DNA of 26,857 nt from a virus: IMG/VR virus record IMGVR_UViG_3300035071_000131, positions 1 to 26,857 of that record; one strand, given 5' to 3'. The notes beneath the pieces are model-generated. The model saw only the letters and a list, made by a program, of their open reading frames with translations. It searched no databases and was not told where the DNA came from. The position numbers were made by a program, and so were the translations under genes. Shown piece by piece: positions 1 to 7,571 of the stretch. Numbering within the stretch: position 1 is the stretch's first letter; each line of letters begins with the position of its first letter.

Positions 1-155
1 GGACTGCGCGGATGGGGAGCGGGCTGGTGGTCTCTGGGCGCCGAACAGGTTTCCGGCAAGGGTCGCTGCTCCAAGGGAGTCCCGCGCCGCTTCAAACAAA
101 ACCTTTAGTTTTCAAGGTTCTTCGGCATATCCGACCGCTGCTTTAAGCTAATCTG

Positions 156-245
156 TGGCGGAGAGGGAGGGATTCGAACCCCCGATACAGTTGCCCGTAT
201 GCCGCATTTCGAGTGCGGTGCTTTCAACCACTCAGCCACCTCTCC
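156..245 (-). tRNA. tRNA-Ser (anticodon CGA)
   Basis: The minus strand folds as a class II tRNA of 90 nt including an encoded CCA. The acceptor stem GGAGAGG (239-245) pairs with CCTCTCC (160-166), followed by discriminator G and CCA. The anticodon stem CCGCA/TGCGG holds the loop CTCGAAA, giving anticodon CGA, which reads UCG serine codons. The long variable arm (ATACGGGCAACTGTAT) is typical of tRNA-Ser, and the T arm carries GGTTCGAATCC. It is divergent from a second tRNA-Ser that starts 206 bp away. Confidence 0.97.
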
Positions 246-257
246 GCGGCGCGCCAA

Positions 258-277
258 TTCGGCCCTCGGGGGCCGAA
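258..277. repeat. Hairpin between the two tRNA-Ser genes
   Basis: TTCGGCCC (258-265) and GGGCCGAA (270-277) form a perfect 8-bp stem with a TCGG loop. It lies just upstream of the minus-strand tRNA and would be in its 5' leader. No U tract follows on either strand, so it is not a standard terminator. It could be a processing signal. Confidence 0.5.
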
Positions 278-294
278 GCTTTGTGGCAGGCGGC

Positions 295-323
295 AAATAA
301 CATGCGGAGCCCCGCAGGATCAA
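295..323 (-). promoter_or_regulatory. Possible promoter of tRNA-Ser(CGA)
   Basis: On the minus strand TTGATC (318-323) is followed 17 bases later by TTATTT (295-300). The -35 is good and the -10 is poor. The implied 5' leader of about 45 nt contains a perfect 8-bp hairpin at 258-277. The assignment rests only on box spacing. Confidence 0.3.
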
Positions 324-413
324 GCGCAGGGATGCTCTCGGCCGGGCGAATTTCGCTCCCCTCGTTGAATTTTCGATTTTTGCCCGAACGCCCAGTATTT
401 GTCGCCTCTGCAA

Positions 414-441
414 TTGCGTTCTGAGCCGGCATGAATATATT
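414..441 (+). promoter_or_regulatory. Promoter of tRNA-Ser(GGA)
   Basis: TTGCGT (414-419), a 16-bp spacer and TATATT (436-441) form a good sigma-70-type promoter. Transcription would start near 448, only a few bases before the mature tRNA end at 452. Position and box quality both support it. Confidence 0.6.
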
Positions 442-451
442 GCGCGCCAAT

Positions 452-541
452 GGAGGGGTGGCCGAGTGGTTGAAGGCGCACGCCTGGAAAGTGTGTATAC
501 GGGAAACCGTATCGCGGGTTCGAATCCCGCCCCCTCCGCCA
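452..541 (+). tRNA. tRNA-Ser (anticodon GGA)
   Basis: This is a class II tRNA of 90 nt with an encoded CCA. The acceptor stem GGAGGGG (452-458) pairs with CCCCTCC (531-537), followed by G and CCA (539-541). The anticodon loop CTGGAAA gives anticodon GGA, which reads UCC and UCU. The long variable arm contains the stem ATACGG/CCGTAT and the T arm is GGTTCGAATCC. Accessory DNA starts soon after its 3' end, but I found no second copy of the tRNA 3' end in the window, so use as an attachment site is not shown. Confidence 0.97.
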
Positions 542-1027
542 GCTAAGCCATAGCAAACCCCGAAGGCCAGCTGACCAGCGCCGGAAAACCTCGCTATTTC
601 CGAAGGGTTTGCGGTTTCCGACCGAACTTCTGAGACTGCCGCGCCGAGCCAAATCCGGTCTCTAAAGCCCCTCCGTCTCATTCCAAGCGAACCTCGCCGA
701 AATTGGTTCGGTCGGAAAATAGCGCTTGTTTTCAAAAGTTTGAAAATGCTGCGCAATTGTTTTGTTTGAGCTGTTTCTCCCCCCCTCGGTTTCCTTAAAA
801 CCTGCGGTGGGCATAGCAGCGCGTAGTGCTGCGTGGCGCAGAAACGCGCGATTTGTGGAGGCACTTCAAGATCCCGGAACTTTCGACGAGCTCAATGCTG
901 ACGTCGGAGTGATGGGCCAGTGCGTGAGCGATGGGAGAGCCTGCAATGCGCCGCGAAGCCGCAGCCGGAACCAAAATGCGACAATCGCGTTTCCAAACAA
1001 GGCGTCCGAGGCGTTGGGGGGGTGGGA
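542..1027. other. 486-bp stretch without a supported gene
   Basis: No open frame here reads like a protein. It holds two nested inverted repeats just after the tRNA (GCAAACCC 553-560 with GGGTTTGC 605-612; CGGAAA 582-587 with TTTCCG 597-602) that could act as the tRNA 3' end signal. There is also a perfect AT-rich dyad at 729-746. Composition changes from G/C-rich to mixed in this stretch, so the left boundary of the accessory DNA probably lies here. Confidence 0.5.
729..746. repeat. Perfect AT-rich inverted repeat
   Basis: TTTTCAAA (729-736) and TTTGAAAA (739-746) are perfect 8-base arms around AG. It sits in the gene-free stretch between tRNA-Ser(GGA) and the first cargo gene. It could be a protein-binding site or part of a boundary; nothing else identifies it. 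Confidence 0.45.
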
Positions 1028-1390
1028 ATGAGACGTTCGGCCTTATGGCTTTTTGTGGGGGCGCTCGTCGTAGGGGGGGCGGCCAAGACTCTGGCTGAAG
1101 AAATTGTTGTTACCTCGGTCGATCTCCCAGGGGCCTCATTAAGCCAGGAAGTTACATATTCCCCTTCCAAAGCGGCTTATGAAGAAGCGCGAGATAGTGT
1201 TCTAAAGCGGCTAAAAGAAGGGGATAAGACCGCGTTTGTGAACCCGCAAACTGGTCCTTGGATGCGCGTTGAGACCACTGCAACGATTGGCTTCGAATAT
1301 AAAGGGTTCGGGTCTGGAGAGGGGCGGAAACACTTAAGACAAATTTCCGCGGCCGAGGAAGCGCTCTATAAGTTCGAGCGCTCAAAGTAA
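1028..1390 (+). CDS. Small exported protein of unknown function
   Basis: The product has 120 aa. The N-terminus is a clear Sec signal peptide: basic MRRS, then a hydrophobic stretch at about residues 5-19, then a likely cleavage site after AKTLA near residue 23. The mature part of about 95 residues is hydrophilic and Lys/Glu-rich, without cysteines or a family motif I recognise. The ATG at 1028 is preferred over upstream in-frame starts because it begins the signal peptide and follows the purine run GGGGGGGTGGGA. The stop lies about 50 bp before the next exported protein, so the two probably form an operon. Base composition is more AT-rich than the phage genes, suggesting separate acquisition. 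Confidence 0.7.
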   Translation: MRRSALWLFVGALVVGGAAKTLAEEIVVTSVDLPGASLSQEVTYSPSKAAYEEARDSVLKRLKEGDKTAFVNPQTGPWMRVETTATIGFEYKGFGSGEGRKHLRQISAAEEALYKFERSK

Positions 1391-1441
1391 ACTCCAGCGA
1401 CGACGTTGGGCCGCTTTTTGAACGAAACAGACGCCGATAAC

Positions 1442-3376
1442 ATGTTTAGACTCTTGGCTGTGTTCCTGCTTTTCATGGTGCTCTGGTCGGCTCCCGCCGA
1501 CAGCGCAGATGAAAATACCCAGGAATTGCTCACGGCACTCAAGACCACGCCGTATTACGTTAGTCTGCCACCGTTCGATTTTTCCGCGCGGGCAACTTCG
1601 GCAGGCGTGACCAGACAGCTAACCGAATCTACGACCACAACTGAGTTTTTATCAGAGGAGTTCGGCATCGAACACCAAACGAGCCGCAATGATACGCTCT
1701 CAGAAACTTACAATAGAGACGTAAAACAGAAGATAGCAGGCTCGATCGGCTTGTCTTTCAAGAAACCTCTCGAAGGCGGCATCTCTGCGAGTTATGAAAG
1801 GGAGGAGATTACCGCCTTCGCCAAGAGTTTCGAGGTGGCATCTAAAGAGAAGCATACCGATGAGCTGAAAAAGAAAGTTGATGCCTTGAAGCAATCAAAG
1901 TTAGGTTTAGAAGTAGACGCTGGTGAAATAAACGGGTTTCTTATCCTTGAAAACGAGTCGACTGACTATATCGAAGTGACGTCTGGAAAGGTAAAATTTT
2001 CGTTCGGCGAGGAAGAACTTGGGCTTAAATCGCTCAATGAGCTCGGGGTAGAGCTCCCTCTCAGCGTGCCGCCCGCGACAGCTTCTCAGCCTCAGTTCCG
2101 GCTTCCCATCAGGCTCGATAAGTTAAACAACTACAAAGTCCTGAGCTTTATCGAACGGGGTTACCGGCCAAAAATAGTCGTCTCCGATTTGCGTTACCGA
2201 ACCGGCCAAAAGGAATACTCTCCGTTCGCAATTGCAGCGGCATTTGAGAAGGGCGCATTCCAACTGGAGATTATTGACCATCGAGGTGAACGAAACACGT
2301 ATGCCGTGGGTATGGCAATTGCCCCTAATCAAAGTATTACAGAGGCGTTGGATCGTCTTCCGCTAAATGTGAAAAGAAATGGCACTGCTATCGCGAGCGC
2401 ACTGGGGCGTGAATCGGATTTTGATCAATTTGAAAACCCGCGCTTATACAAGCGTGCCGATTTATCAAAGGGCAAGTGGGAACTCGTAAGGCTGCTTCGT
2501 AATGAGGGTGAAGGTGTTATTTCGTTAGACGCACCCATCAGAGCCGGTGATAAATTCAGGCTTGTTTTCGTCACCAAAGATGACGTGGTGCATGCAACAA
2601 CCGATCTGTTCTCGTTCAACATTGCCGAACTGGGCTCGGCGGGCTTCAAGCCGTCGACGGTTTTCAGAGCAAATGGTTCTGAGGTGCCAGGTGCGGGCCT
2701 GTTTCTTCAGGACGATAGTTCGAGTTACTGCTTAATCGAGCAAGAAAAAGAGCTTTTTCGAATCACACCCGGGACCGTTATCCGAATGAGGGTTAGTTCT
2801 TGGAAATTAATAGATCAGACTGTCAATATTAGCCCGAAAGATGAATACCCGATTGCCTCGGATCCGAGAGCTACCCCTTGGACCAAAGGTCGCCAGTTTT
2901 GGCAGCACATAGCAAGATTTACGACGGTAAGCGAGGTATCCATAAGGCCACGACGAGAGGAGATTAGGCGCGGATTTCTCGAAGATTATGGCGTTCTGAT
3001 TAAGGTCAATCAGACAGACAACCCGGTCAATGTAGCCACTTTCGTTCTCTCAAACGGTCGCGTTGTCGTCGAAGGTGCGTCGGGGGCGATACTACTGGAG
3101 TTCACCGTCAGAAGCGCCGATTTCGGCATGAATGCTGGCGTACTTTGCTTCAAGCCAGAGATAGGCGTGAAACAAGAAGTGGCAGGGCGCTCTTGGAGTT
3201 GGAATTTCCCCGGAGGAACCGCCACAACGCCCGGCTTTGCGCAAACCATTCAAGCTTACGCAAATGAGCTCAATGCGTGGCAGTCAGAAATGCCCAGGAG
3301 GCAATACCCGCTTTACGAGCGGCGCGTCAGCAATCTCGAGGTAGAGGTCGTTAGACCGGTCATGATTGCAAACTAA
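1442..3376 (+). CDS. Large exported protein of unknown function
   Basis: The product has 644 aa from the ATG at 1442, chosen because it opens a signal peptide: MFRLL, a hydrophobic core to about residue 17, and likely cleavage near PADSA. The same frame is open back to a TTG at 1406, but those residues are not signal-like. Residues of about 45-130 are rich in Ser/Thr with alternating polar and hydrophobic residues. A short Lys/Glu-rich helical stretch follows (about 130-160), then a long part that reads as beta-rich domains. The few cysteines are in the C-terminal half. No enzyme motif is visible. The Ser/Thr-rich alternating part is reminiscent of beta-barrel pore-forming toxins, but that is only an impression. 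It forms an AT-richer pair with the small exported protein upstream. Confidence 0.75.
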   Translation: MFRLLAVFLLFMVLWSAPADSADENTQELLTALKTTPYYVSLPPFDFSARATSAGVTRQLTESTTTTEFLSEEFGIEHQTSRNDTLSETYNRDVKQKIAGSIGLSFKKPLEGGISASYEREEITAFAKSFEVASKEKHTDELKKKVDALKQSKLGLEVDAGEINGFLILENESTDYIEVTSGKVKFSFGEEELGLKSLNELGVELPLSVPPATASQPQFRLPIRLDKLNNYKVLSFIERGYRPKIVVSDLRYRTGQKEYSPFAIAAAFEKGAFQLEIIDHRGERNTYAVGMAIAPNQSITEALDRLPLNVKRNGTAIASALGRESDFDQFENPRLYKRADLSKGKWELVRLLRNEGEGVISLDAPIRAGDKFRLVFVTKDDVVHATTDLFSFNIAELGSAGFKPSTVFRANGSEVPGAGLFLQDDSSSYCLIEQEKELFRITPGTVIRMRVSSWKLIDQTVNISPKDEYPIASDPRATPWTKGRQFWQHIARFTTVSEVSIRPRREEIRRGFLEDYGVLIKVNQTDNPVNVATFVLSNGRVVVEGASGAILLEFTVRSADFGMNAGVLCFKPEIGVKQEVAGRSWSWNFPGGTATTPGFAQTIQAYANELNAWQSEMPRRQYPLYERRVSNLEVEVVRPVMIAN

Positions 3377-3720
3377 ACCAGCGTTTCCACCTTGAGCGGC
3401 CTGGGGCCTGATGACTAGAGCAGGCCTCAGCCCTGACGTTGGTTTACAATTTCCACTTACTAGGGTCGGCGGCATTTCTAAGCGGCATCATTGCTCTCTT
3501 ATGCCGGAATTTACGTTCTGATCGGCTTCTTGCTGCCTAGCGAATTGGTGGTTCGAAGGATTGCGGAAAGCTCAAAGGGTCTATTACTTGGGGCTGCCGT
3601 TCTGATCAACCTCGCTGCGGCAGTGCTGAAGGCCATAAACGGCTGAAACAATGCAGCCACTGCTCCAAAATTAGTCCATTGCGCCAAGCAAAAGATAGCG
3701 AAAGTCTGGCGCGGCATCTC
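3377..3720. other. 344-bp stretch between cargo and recombinase operon
   Basis: After the exported protein there is a weak dyad (GGCCTG/CAGGCC around 3400-3432) that is not a convincing terminator because no T tract follows. A possible 51-codon membrane ORF lies at 3491-3646. The rest, up to the convergent end of the recombinase operon at 3721, shows nothing I can assign. Confidence 0.4.
3491..3646 (+). CDS. Possible 51-aa membrane protein or gene remnant
   Basis: A TTG-started frame encodes about 51 residues and is too short for ordinary gene calls. The translation has two hydrophobic stretches, one near residues 3-13 (YAGIYVLIGFLLP) and one near 28-47 (GLLLGAAVLINLAAAVLKA). They are separated by a short charged segment (VVRRIAESSKG), like a two-helix membrane hairpin. 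There is no clear Shine-Dalgarno and a stop lies three codons before the TTG, so it could equally be the 3' remnant of a longer membrane protein gene. It fits the AT-richer cargo and lies between two convergent units. Confidence 0.35.
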   Translation: MLSYAGIYVLIGFLLPSELVVRRIAESSKGLLLGAAVLINLAAAVLKAING

Positions 3721-4143
3721 TCATAGACAGTATGGGTGTTTCCAACCCTTCGGCGAATCGGCATCAAACACCCGCGCTATCTGCTCCGCCCACGGTAAAT
3801 AGCTCGCCTTGACGAGGTCGTTGACCGAGACGGACGGCGGGATGCGCCAGAGGAGGAGGCGGTCGAGCACTTCGGGCGAGAGATACGCCAGCCGCATGAT
3901 CCGGCTGACATACCGGTCGGTCACTTTCTCGGCCCGGGCGATGTCCTGGAGCGTGGCTGCCTCACCGCTCTCAAGCCGCCGCCGCCACGCCCACGCCCTG
4001 CCGAGGGCGCGTAAAATATGCGGGTCCTGCGACCGGGCCTGAAAGTCCGGCTCCGACTCCGGCGGCAGGATTTTGGGCCGCCCGTTGCGACGCCTGAATG
4101 TCAACGGGATGAAGACCCGGATGGTGTCGTCTGCGTTGGTCAT
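3721..4143 (-). CDS. HTH protein of recombinase operon
   Basis: The product has 140 aa. The N-terminus (about 1-30) is basic and Pro-rich and includes RRRNGRPKILPP. The middle (about 50-90) holds an HTH-like segment: GEAATLQDIARAEKVTDRYVSRIMRLAYLSPEVLDRLL. It is the last gene of the minus-strand operon; its ATG overlaps the recombinase stop as ATGA, so translation is coupled. Small proteins of this type commonly follow serine recombinases in Rhizobiales. A DNA-binding accessory role (directionality or transcription control) is inferred from the motif and coupling, not known. Confidence 0.75.
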   Translation of the reverse strand: MTNADDTIRVFIPLTFRRRNGRPKILPPESEPDFQARSQDPHILRALGRAWAWRRRLESGEAATLQDIARAEKVTDRYVSRIMRLAYLSPEVLDRLLLWRIPPSVSVNDLVKASYLPWAEQIARVFDADSPKGWKHPYCL

Positions 4144-5471
4144 TCGGCGGCCTCCTTATGGGCGGTGGCTGAAAGGTCTCTGACGAGAGCGGCGAGGCCG
4201 TTGTTGCGCAGATCGACGGCGATGCCGGCGGGGCCCACCGTGACCCTGTCGACGAGCAGCCGCACGATCCGAGCCTGCTCCGCCGGGAACAGCGCGTCCC
4301 ATAGTTCGTTGAAGCGCCGCAGCGCCTCGACGATCGCCTTCTGTTCAACGCGGAGTCCGTCCTGCCGGTAAGCAGCGATCACTCGCGCCGCGACCTCCGG
4401 CGCGGCGATCAGACGCCGCAGTTCGGCAATGACGGCGCCGTCCGCCACGGATGCTGACAGGCGCAACGGGGCCGCCTCGTCCGCGATGGCGCGGTTCCGG
4501 ATCAAATCCATCGAGGTGTAGTAATGATAAAGGCGCTCGCCCTTCCGTGTGAACGTCGGCGTCATGGCCGCGCCTGTCGTCGTGAAGATCAACCCCTTGA
4601 GCAGCGCCTCTGAGCGATTTCGGTTCTTGGCCCGTCGTTCGCGCGGGCTCTCTTTCAGAATCGCGTGAACGCGCTCCCACAACTCCTTGCCAATGATCGC
4701 CTCGTGTTCGCCGGGATATGACGTTCCCTTGTGAACTGCTTCGCCGAGATAGACACGATTGCTGATCAGCTTGTAGATGAAGCCCTTGTCGATGATTCTG
4801 CCGCGCTTGTTGGTGACGCCTTCGGCCTGCAGCGTGCGAGCCAATGTGGACGCGGATCCGAGCGCGACAAAGCGCTCGAAGATCATGCGCACTGTGGCGG
4901 CCTCGGCTTCGTTGATCACGAGCTTGCGGTCTTTGACGTCGTATCCCATTGGCACGAAGCCGCCCATCCACATGCCACGTTTGCGGGATGCGGCGAATTT
5001 ATCCCGGATGCGCTCGCCGATTACTTCCCGCTCGAATTGTGCGAAGCTCAGAAGGATGTTGAGCGTCAGACGCCCCATGGACGTCGTCGTGTTGAAGGAC
5101 TGGGTGACAGACACGAAAGTCACATTGTTGCGATCGAATGCCTCGACCAGCTTTGCAAAATCCATGAGCGAGCGGCTGAGGCGATCGATCTTGTATACGA
5201 CGATTACGTCGACCAAGCCCGCATCGACATCACTCAGTAGCTTTTGCAATCCGGGACGGTCCAGTGTGCCGCCGGAGAAACCGCCATCATCGTACCGATC
5301 GCGGACGGCGACCCTTCCCTCGGCCTTTTGGCTTACGACATAGGCTTGGCACGCATCGCGCTGCGCGTCGAGCGAGTTGAATTCCTGCTCCAGACCCTCT
5401 TCAGAGGATTTGCGCGTGTAGATCGCACAGCGAGAACGTTTCGGCGTCACGGTGACTGAAGCCCTGCTCAT
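4140..5471 (-). CDS. Serine recombinase (resolvase/invertase family, large type)
   Basis: The product has 443 aa and is predicted to cut and rejoin DNA through a serine-DNA bond during integration or excision. The N-terminal resolvase domain (about 14-155) starts with AIYTRKSSEEG, in which S22 is the likely nucleophile. The family motif YKIDRLSRS follows near residue 100, then an EREVIGERIRDK helix. A Recombinase domain (about 180-280, GFIYKLISNRVYLGEAVHKG) and a C-terminal extension follow. The zinc-ribbon cysteines found in many relatives are not evident. The ATG at 5471 is preferred over the longer open frame because GAGGAG lies 7 bp upstream and it overlaps the DUF2924 stop as ATGA. Confidence 0.93.
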   Translation of the reverse strand: MSRASVTVTPKRSRCAIYTRKSSEEGLEQEFNSLDAQRDACQAYVVSQKAEGRVAVRDRYDDGGFSGGTLDRPGLQKLLSDVDAGLVDVIVVYKIDRLSRSLMDFAKLVEAFDRNNVTFVSVTQSFNTTTSMGRLTLNILLSFAQFEREVIGERIRDKFAASRKRGMWMGGFVPMGYDVKDRKLVINEAEAATVRMIFERFVALGSASTLARTLQAEGVTNKRGRIIDKGFIYKLISNRVYLGEAVHKGTSYPGEHEAIIGKELWERVHAILKESPRERRAKNRNRSEALLKGLIFTTTGAAMTPTFTRKGERLYHYYTSMDLIRNRAIADEAAPLRLSASVADGAVIAELRRLIAAPEVAARVIAAYRQDGLRVEQKAIVEALRRFNELWDALFPAEQARIVRLLVDRVTVGPAGIAVDLRNNGLAALVRDLSATAHKEAAE

Positions 5472-5983
5472 GCGCCGCTCCTCTGCTTGTCGCGAAAGCC
5501 AAAAAAGCGAAACCCGTTCCAGTTCGTGCCAGTGATGGCCTTCGCGACTGCCGACAGGGAGCGATACTTGCGCCCCTCCCATGCGTAGCCGTCGGCAAGA
5601 ACTGTGACTGTATGTTCTGCGCCATCCCATTCCCGTATAAGCTTCGTGCCAGGGCTCGGGTTGCGGCCGTCCTCCGCCATTCGCTTTCGATCGATCTTGC
5701 CCTCGATCTCGTCGGCAAGAACATCTAGCGCGCGTCGCGTGTCGCGCGACAGACCGCCGTAGGTCAGTTCCTGGATCCTCGCGGCGATGCGGACCTCCAG
5801 AAACGACCGGCTGTTGTTGGGCGCCGCCGCGCCGAAGAGCGACTCCCACTTCACTTTCAGTTCATTCACCGACAGGCGATGCAGCGCCGCCAGTTGCGCC
5901 AGGACGGCCCCGTCCGTCGCCTTATCCTCCCCTGGCCGCGGCGCGGCTTGCGGCCTGGATTTTGCGGCGTTCCTACTCATCAT
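5468..5983 (-). CDS. DUF2924 family protein
   Basis: The product has 171 aa. The N-terminal 30 residues are basic and low-complexity (RNAAKSRPQAAPRPGEDK). The rest matches the DUF2924 pattern: a helical part with LAALHRLSVNELKVKWESLF, then R-[IL]QELTYGGLS. The C-terminal part GTKLIREWDGAEHTVTVLADGYAWEGRKYRSLSAVAKAITGTNWNGFRFFG is interrupted by no gap. The first of two adjacent ATGs (5983) is used because GAGGAGG precedes it with ideal spacing. It overlaps the upstream stop as TGATG and the recombinase start as ATGA. DUF2924 proteins usually accompany serine recombinases in alphaproteobacteria; a helper role in recombination is likely but unproven. Confidence 0.85.
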   Translation of the reverse strand: MMSRNAAKSRPQAAPRPGEDKATDGAVLAQLAALHRLSVNELKVKWESLFGAAAPNNSRSFLEVRIAARIQELTYGGLSRDTRRALDVLADEIEGKIDRKRMAEDGRNPSPGTKLIREWDGAEHTVTVLADGYAWEGRKYRSLSAVAKAITGTNWNGFRFFGFRDKQRSGA

Positions 5984-6201
5984 CACGTCCTCCTCTCGCG
6001 AAGTTTGCGACGTCGAACACCGCTCTTCAGGGGCGAGAAGTCGACGAAACTTTCTCCGTCGGCTGGCGATAAAGAACTGGACTGTTCGGGCTGGACGCGC
6101 CTGAGCCCCGCGCACAAGAGGCGGGCGAGTTCGTCGAGGCGCTCGGAAGCCGTCATCTGCTCGGGCGGCGTCCAATTTGGCGGAGTAGGAACCGTGCTCA
6201 T
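5983..6201 (-). CDS. Small conserved protein, first gene of recombinase operon
   Basis: The product has 72 aa. It contains MTASERLDELARLLCAGLRRV at about residues 16-36, an amphipathic helix I recognise from many small proteins found before DUF2924/recombinase genes in Rhizobiales. A C-terminal part with SPADGESFVDFSPLKSG follows. Function is unknown. The ATG at 6201 is chosen over an upstream GTG frame because the family starts close to this helix. The stop overlaps the DUF2924 start (TGATG). No hydrophobic segment or catalytic motif is visible. Confidence 0.7.
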   Translation of the reverse strand: MSTVPTPPNWTPPEQMTASERLDELARLLCAGLRRVQPEQSSSLSPADGESFVDFSPLKSGVRRRKLRERRT

Positions 6202-6416
6202 TGAGACCGTTCGAAATTGATGGCGATGAGCGAGGGATGCTGCACGGATTACCAATAAGCAAGCATTTTCAGTGTGTTGCGAAATTGTGAGAAATCATTC
6301 GAAGCCCCGAGAATGTTTGCGGGTTGGAAAAGTTCGGGCCTCCGATCAGTTTGTGGTCGCACGTCAGGGAGAATCACATTGTTCCTCCGGATACGCGGCC
6401 GTCCGACAGAAATCGT

Positions 6417-6465
6417 TTGACGGGAGGGTTGATCACGTTCTACGTCAATCCGCGTAAGAGCGTGA
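6417..6465 (+). promoter_or_regulatory. Candidate promoter and operator of the XRE/ImmA operon
   Basis: TTGACG (6417-6422) is a good -35, with a weak -10 at TACGTC (6441-6446, spacer 18). Overlapping the -10 and start region is an imperfect inverted repeat: TCACGTTCTACG (6433-6444) and CGTAAGAGCGTGA (6453-6465). Their common half-site is TCACGyTCTnACG. This is the position expected for autoregulation by the XRE protein encoded next. Confidence 0.45.
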
Positions 6466-6498
6466 CTGACAGAGGAGTGGTATCGCCATGTCGAACTC

Positions 6499-6828
6499 AT
6501 GACAACCGGTGGCCCCACTTTCGGGCTGATGATCTCGAAAGCTCGCAAGGAAAAGGCGCTCAGCCAGAAAGACCTGGCTGCCATGATCCTCAAGGAGGAA
6601 GATGGCGCTGCGATCTCGCCGCAGTATCTGAATGACATCGAACACGATCGTCGAAGCCCGACATCCGATCACCTGATTCGTCAATTCGCCAAGGCGCTCG
6701 GTCTGCAAGAAGACTTGCTTTTTGTTCTCGCCGGCAAGATTCCAGACGATGTACGAAGGCGGGTGAGAAACGCAGACGAAGCTGCGGTGGCTTTCATGAA
6801 TTTCCGGAAGTCGATCACGAAGAAGTAG
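6499..6828 (+). CDS. XRE-family transcriptional regulator
   Basis: The product has 109 aa, predicted to bind DNA and repress phage or stress genes. An XRE helix-turn-helix occupies about residues 8-70: LMISKARKEKALSQKDLAAMI, then ISPQYLNDIEHDRRSPT, then LIRQFAKALGL. A short helical tail follows. The start is unusual: no ribosome site precedes 6499, but GAGGAG at 6472-6477 serves an ATG at 6488 that encodes only Met-Ser-Asn-Ser. The TGA of that mini-ORF overlaps this ATG, so translation probably passes through it. An ImmA/IrrE protease gene follows after 8 bp, the usual partner of such repressors. Confidence 0.9.
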   Translation: MTTGGPTFGLMISKARKEKALSQKDLAAMILKEEDGAAISPQYLNDIEHDRRSPTSDHLIRQFAKALGLQEDLLFVLAGKIPDDVRRRVRNADEAAVAFMNFRKSITKK

Positions 6829-6836
6829 GTAGGCGC

Positions 6837-7556
6837 ATGGTGAAGATGCTTCGAGATCCCACAGGGCGCTTTGCCGAACGGCCTTTCTACGCGCCCGAAG
6901 AACTGGATCGAGATTGCGAGCGCGCTGTCTCAGCATTCCTTCGGAAGCGTCGGAGCGACGTGCGTTTCCCGATTTCAACTGACGACCTGCACGTCCTGAT
7001 CGAGCAAGAAGGCGCCGATCTCGATTCCTGCGTCGACCTGTCCAGCTACGGCGTCGACGTGGAGGGCGTCACCATCTTCCATCCTGATCGCGGGCCGGAA
7101 GTGAAAATCTCCGAGCGTCTCGCCAATGATCCCCGGCGCGAGAACCGGCTGCGCACGACTCTGGCACATGAATTCGGCCATGTCCGTTTCCATCGTCACC
7201 TCTGGCAGGACAAGCTCGCTACGGGAAATCTCTTCGCCAAGCGGGACAACGACAACACCGCAATCTGCAAACGCGACCAGATCCTCAACGCCCGCCAATC
7301 CGACTGGATGGAGTGGCAGGCCGGCTACATCAGCGGCGCCATCCTCATGCCGGCCTCATCGGTGCGCACCTTGGTGCGGGAGTATTGTGAGTCGCAGGGG
7401 ATATTCGGCTCCGTGGACACGGGCTCGGAGCATGCCGGGATCCTGGTCGAATCGGTCAGAGCTGAATACCAAGTATCTGAAGAGGCAGCGAGAATCCGCC
7501 TTCTGGCTTTGAAGGTCCTGGCTCCCGCGGGCGAGCGCAACGCGCTGTTCCCGTAG
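6837..7556 (+). CDS. ImmA/IrrE family metalloprotease
   Basis: The product has 239 aa. The zinc motif HEFGH at residues 111-115 sits in TTLAHEFGHVRFHRHLW, typical of ImmA/IrrE peptidases. In characterised relatives these cleave or inactivate a partner XRE repressor after DNA damage. A glutamate in DWMEWQAGYISGAILMP (about 158-174) is the likely third zinc ligand; this segment is also conserved in the family. The C-terminal part (SVRAEYQVSEEAARIRLLALKVL) is helical. The gene follows the XRE gene by 8 bp and is almost certainly co-transcribed. The pair would switch lysogeny or the neighbouring operons. Confidence 0.93.
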   Translation: MVKMLRDPTGRFAERPFYAPEELDRDCERAVSAFLRKRRSDVRFPISTDDLHVLIEQEGADLDSCVDLSSYGVDVEGVTIFHPDRGPEVKISERLANDPRRENRLRTTLAHEFGHVRFHRHLWQDKLATGNLFAKRDNDNTAICKRDQILNARQSDWMEWQAGYISGAILMPASSVRTLVREYCESQGIFGSVDTGSEHAGILVESVRAEYQVSEEAARIRLLALKVLAPAGERNALFP

Positions 7557-7571
7557 TTTTCCCCGCAAATC

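Noticed and set aside
1-155. Possible structural RNA or gene end at the left edge
   Set aside because: I compared it with SRP RNA, RNase P RNA and tmRNA signatures from memory and found no match. The open frames are short and not protein-like.
452-541. tRNA-Ser(GGA) as attL of the prophage
   Set aside because: The position is suggestive, but no second copy of the tRNA 3' end is present in the window and the recombinase is of the serine type, which seldom uses tRNA genes.
5472-5849. N-terminal extension of the recombinase
   Set aside because: The upstream frame is open but lies over the DUF2924 gene and is low-complexity Arg/Gly/Ser. The ATG at 5471 has a ribosome site and starts the resolvase domain.
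6249-6638. Minus-strand frame upstream of the recombinase operon
   Set aside because: It overlaps the XRE coding start and the control region, and has no recognisable domain or ribosome site.
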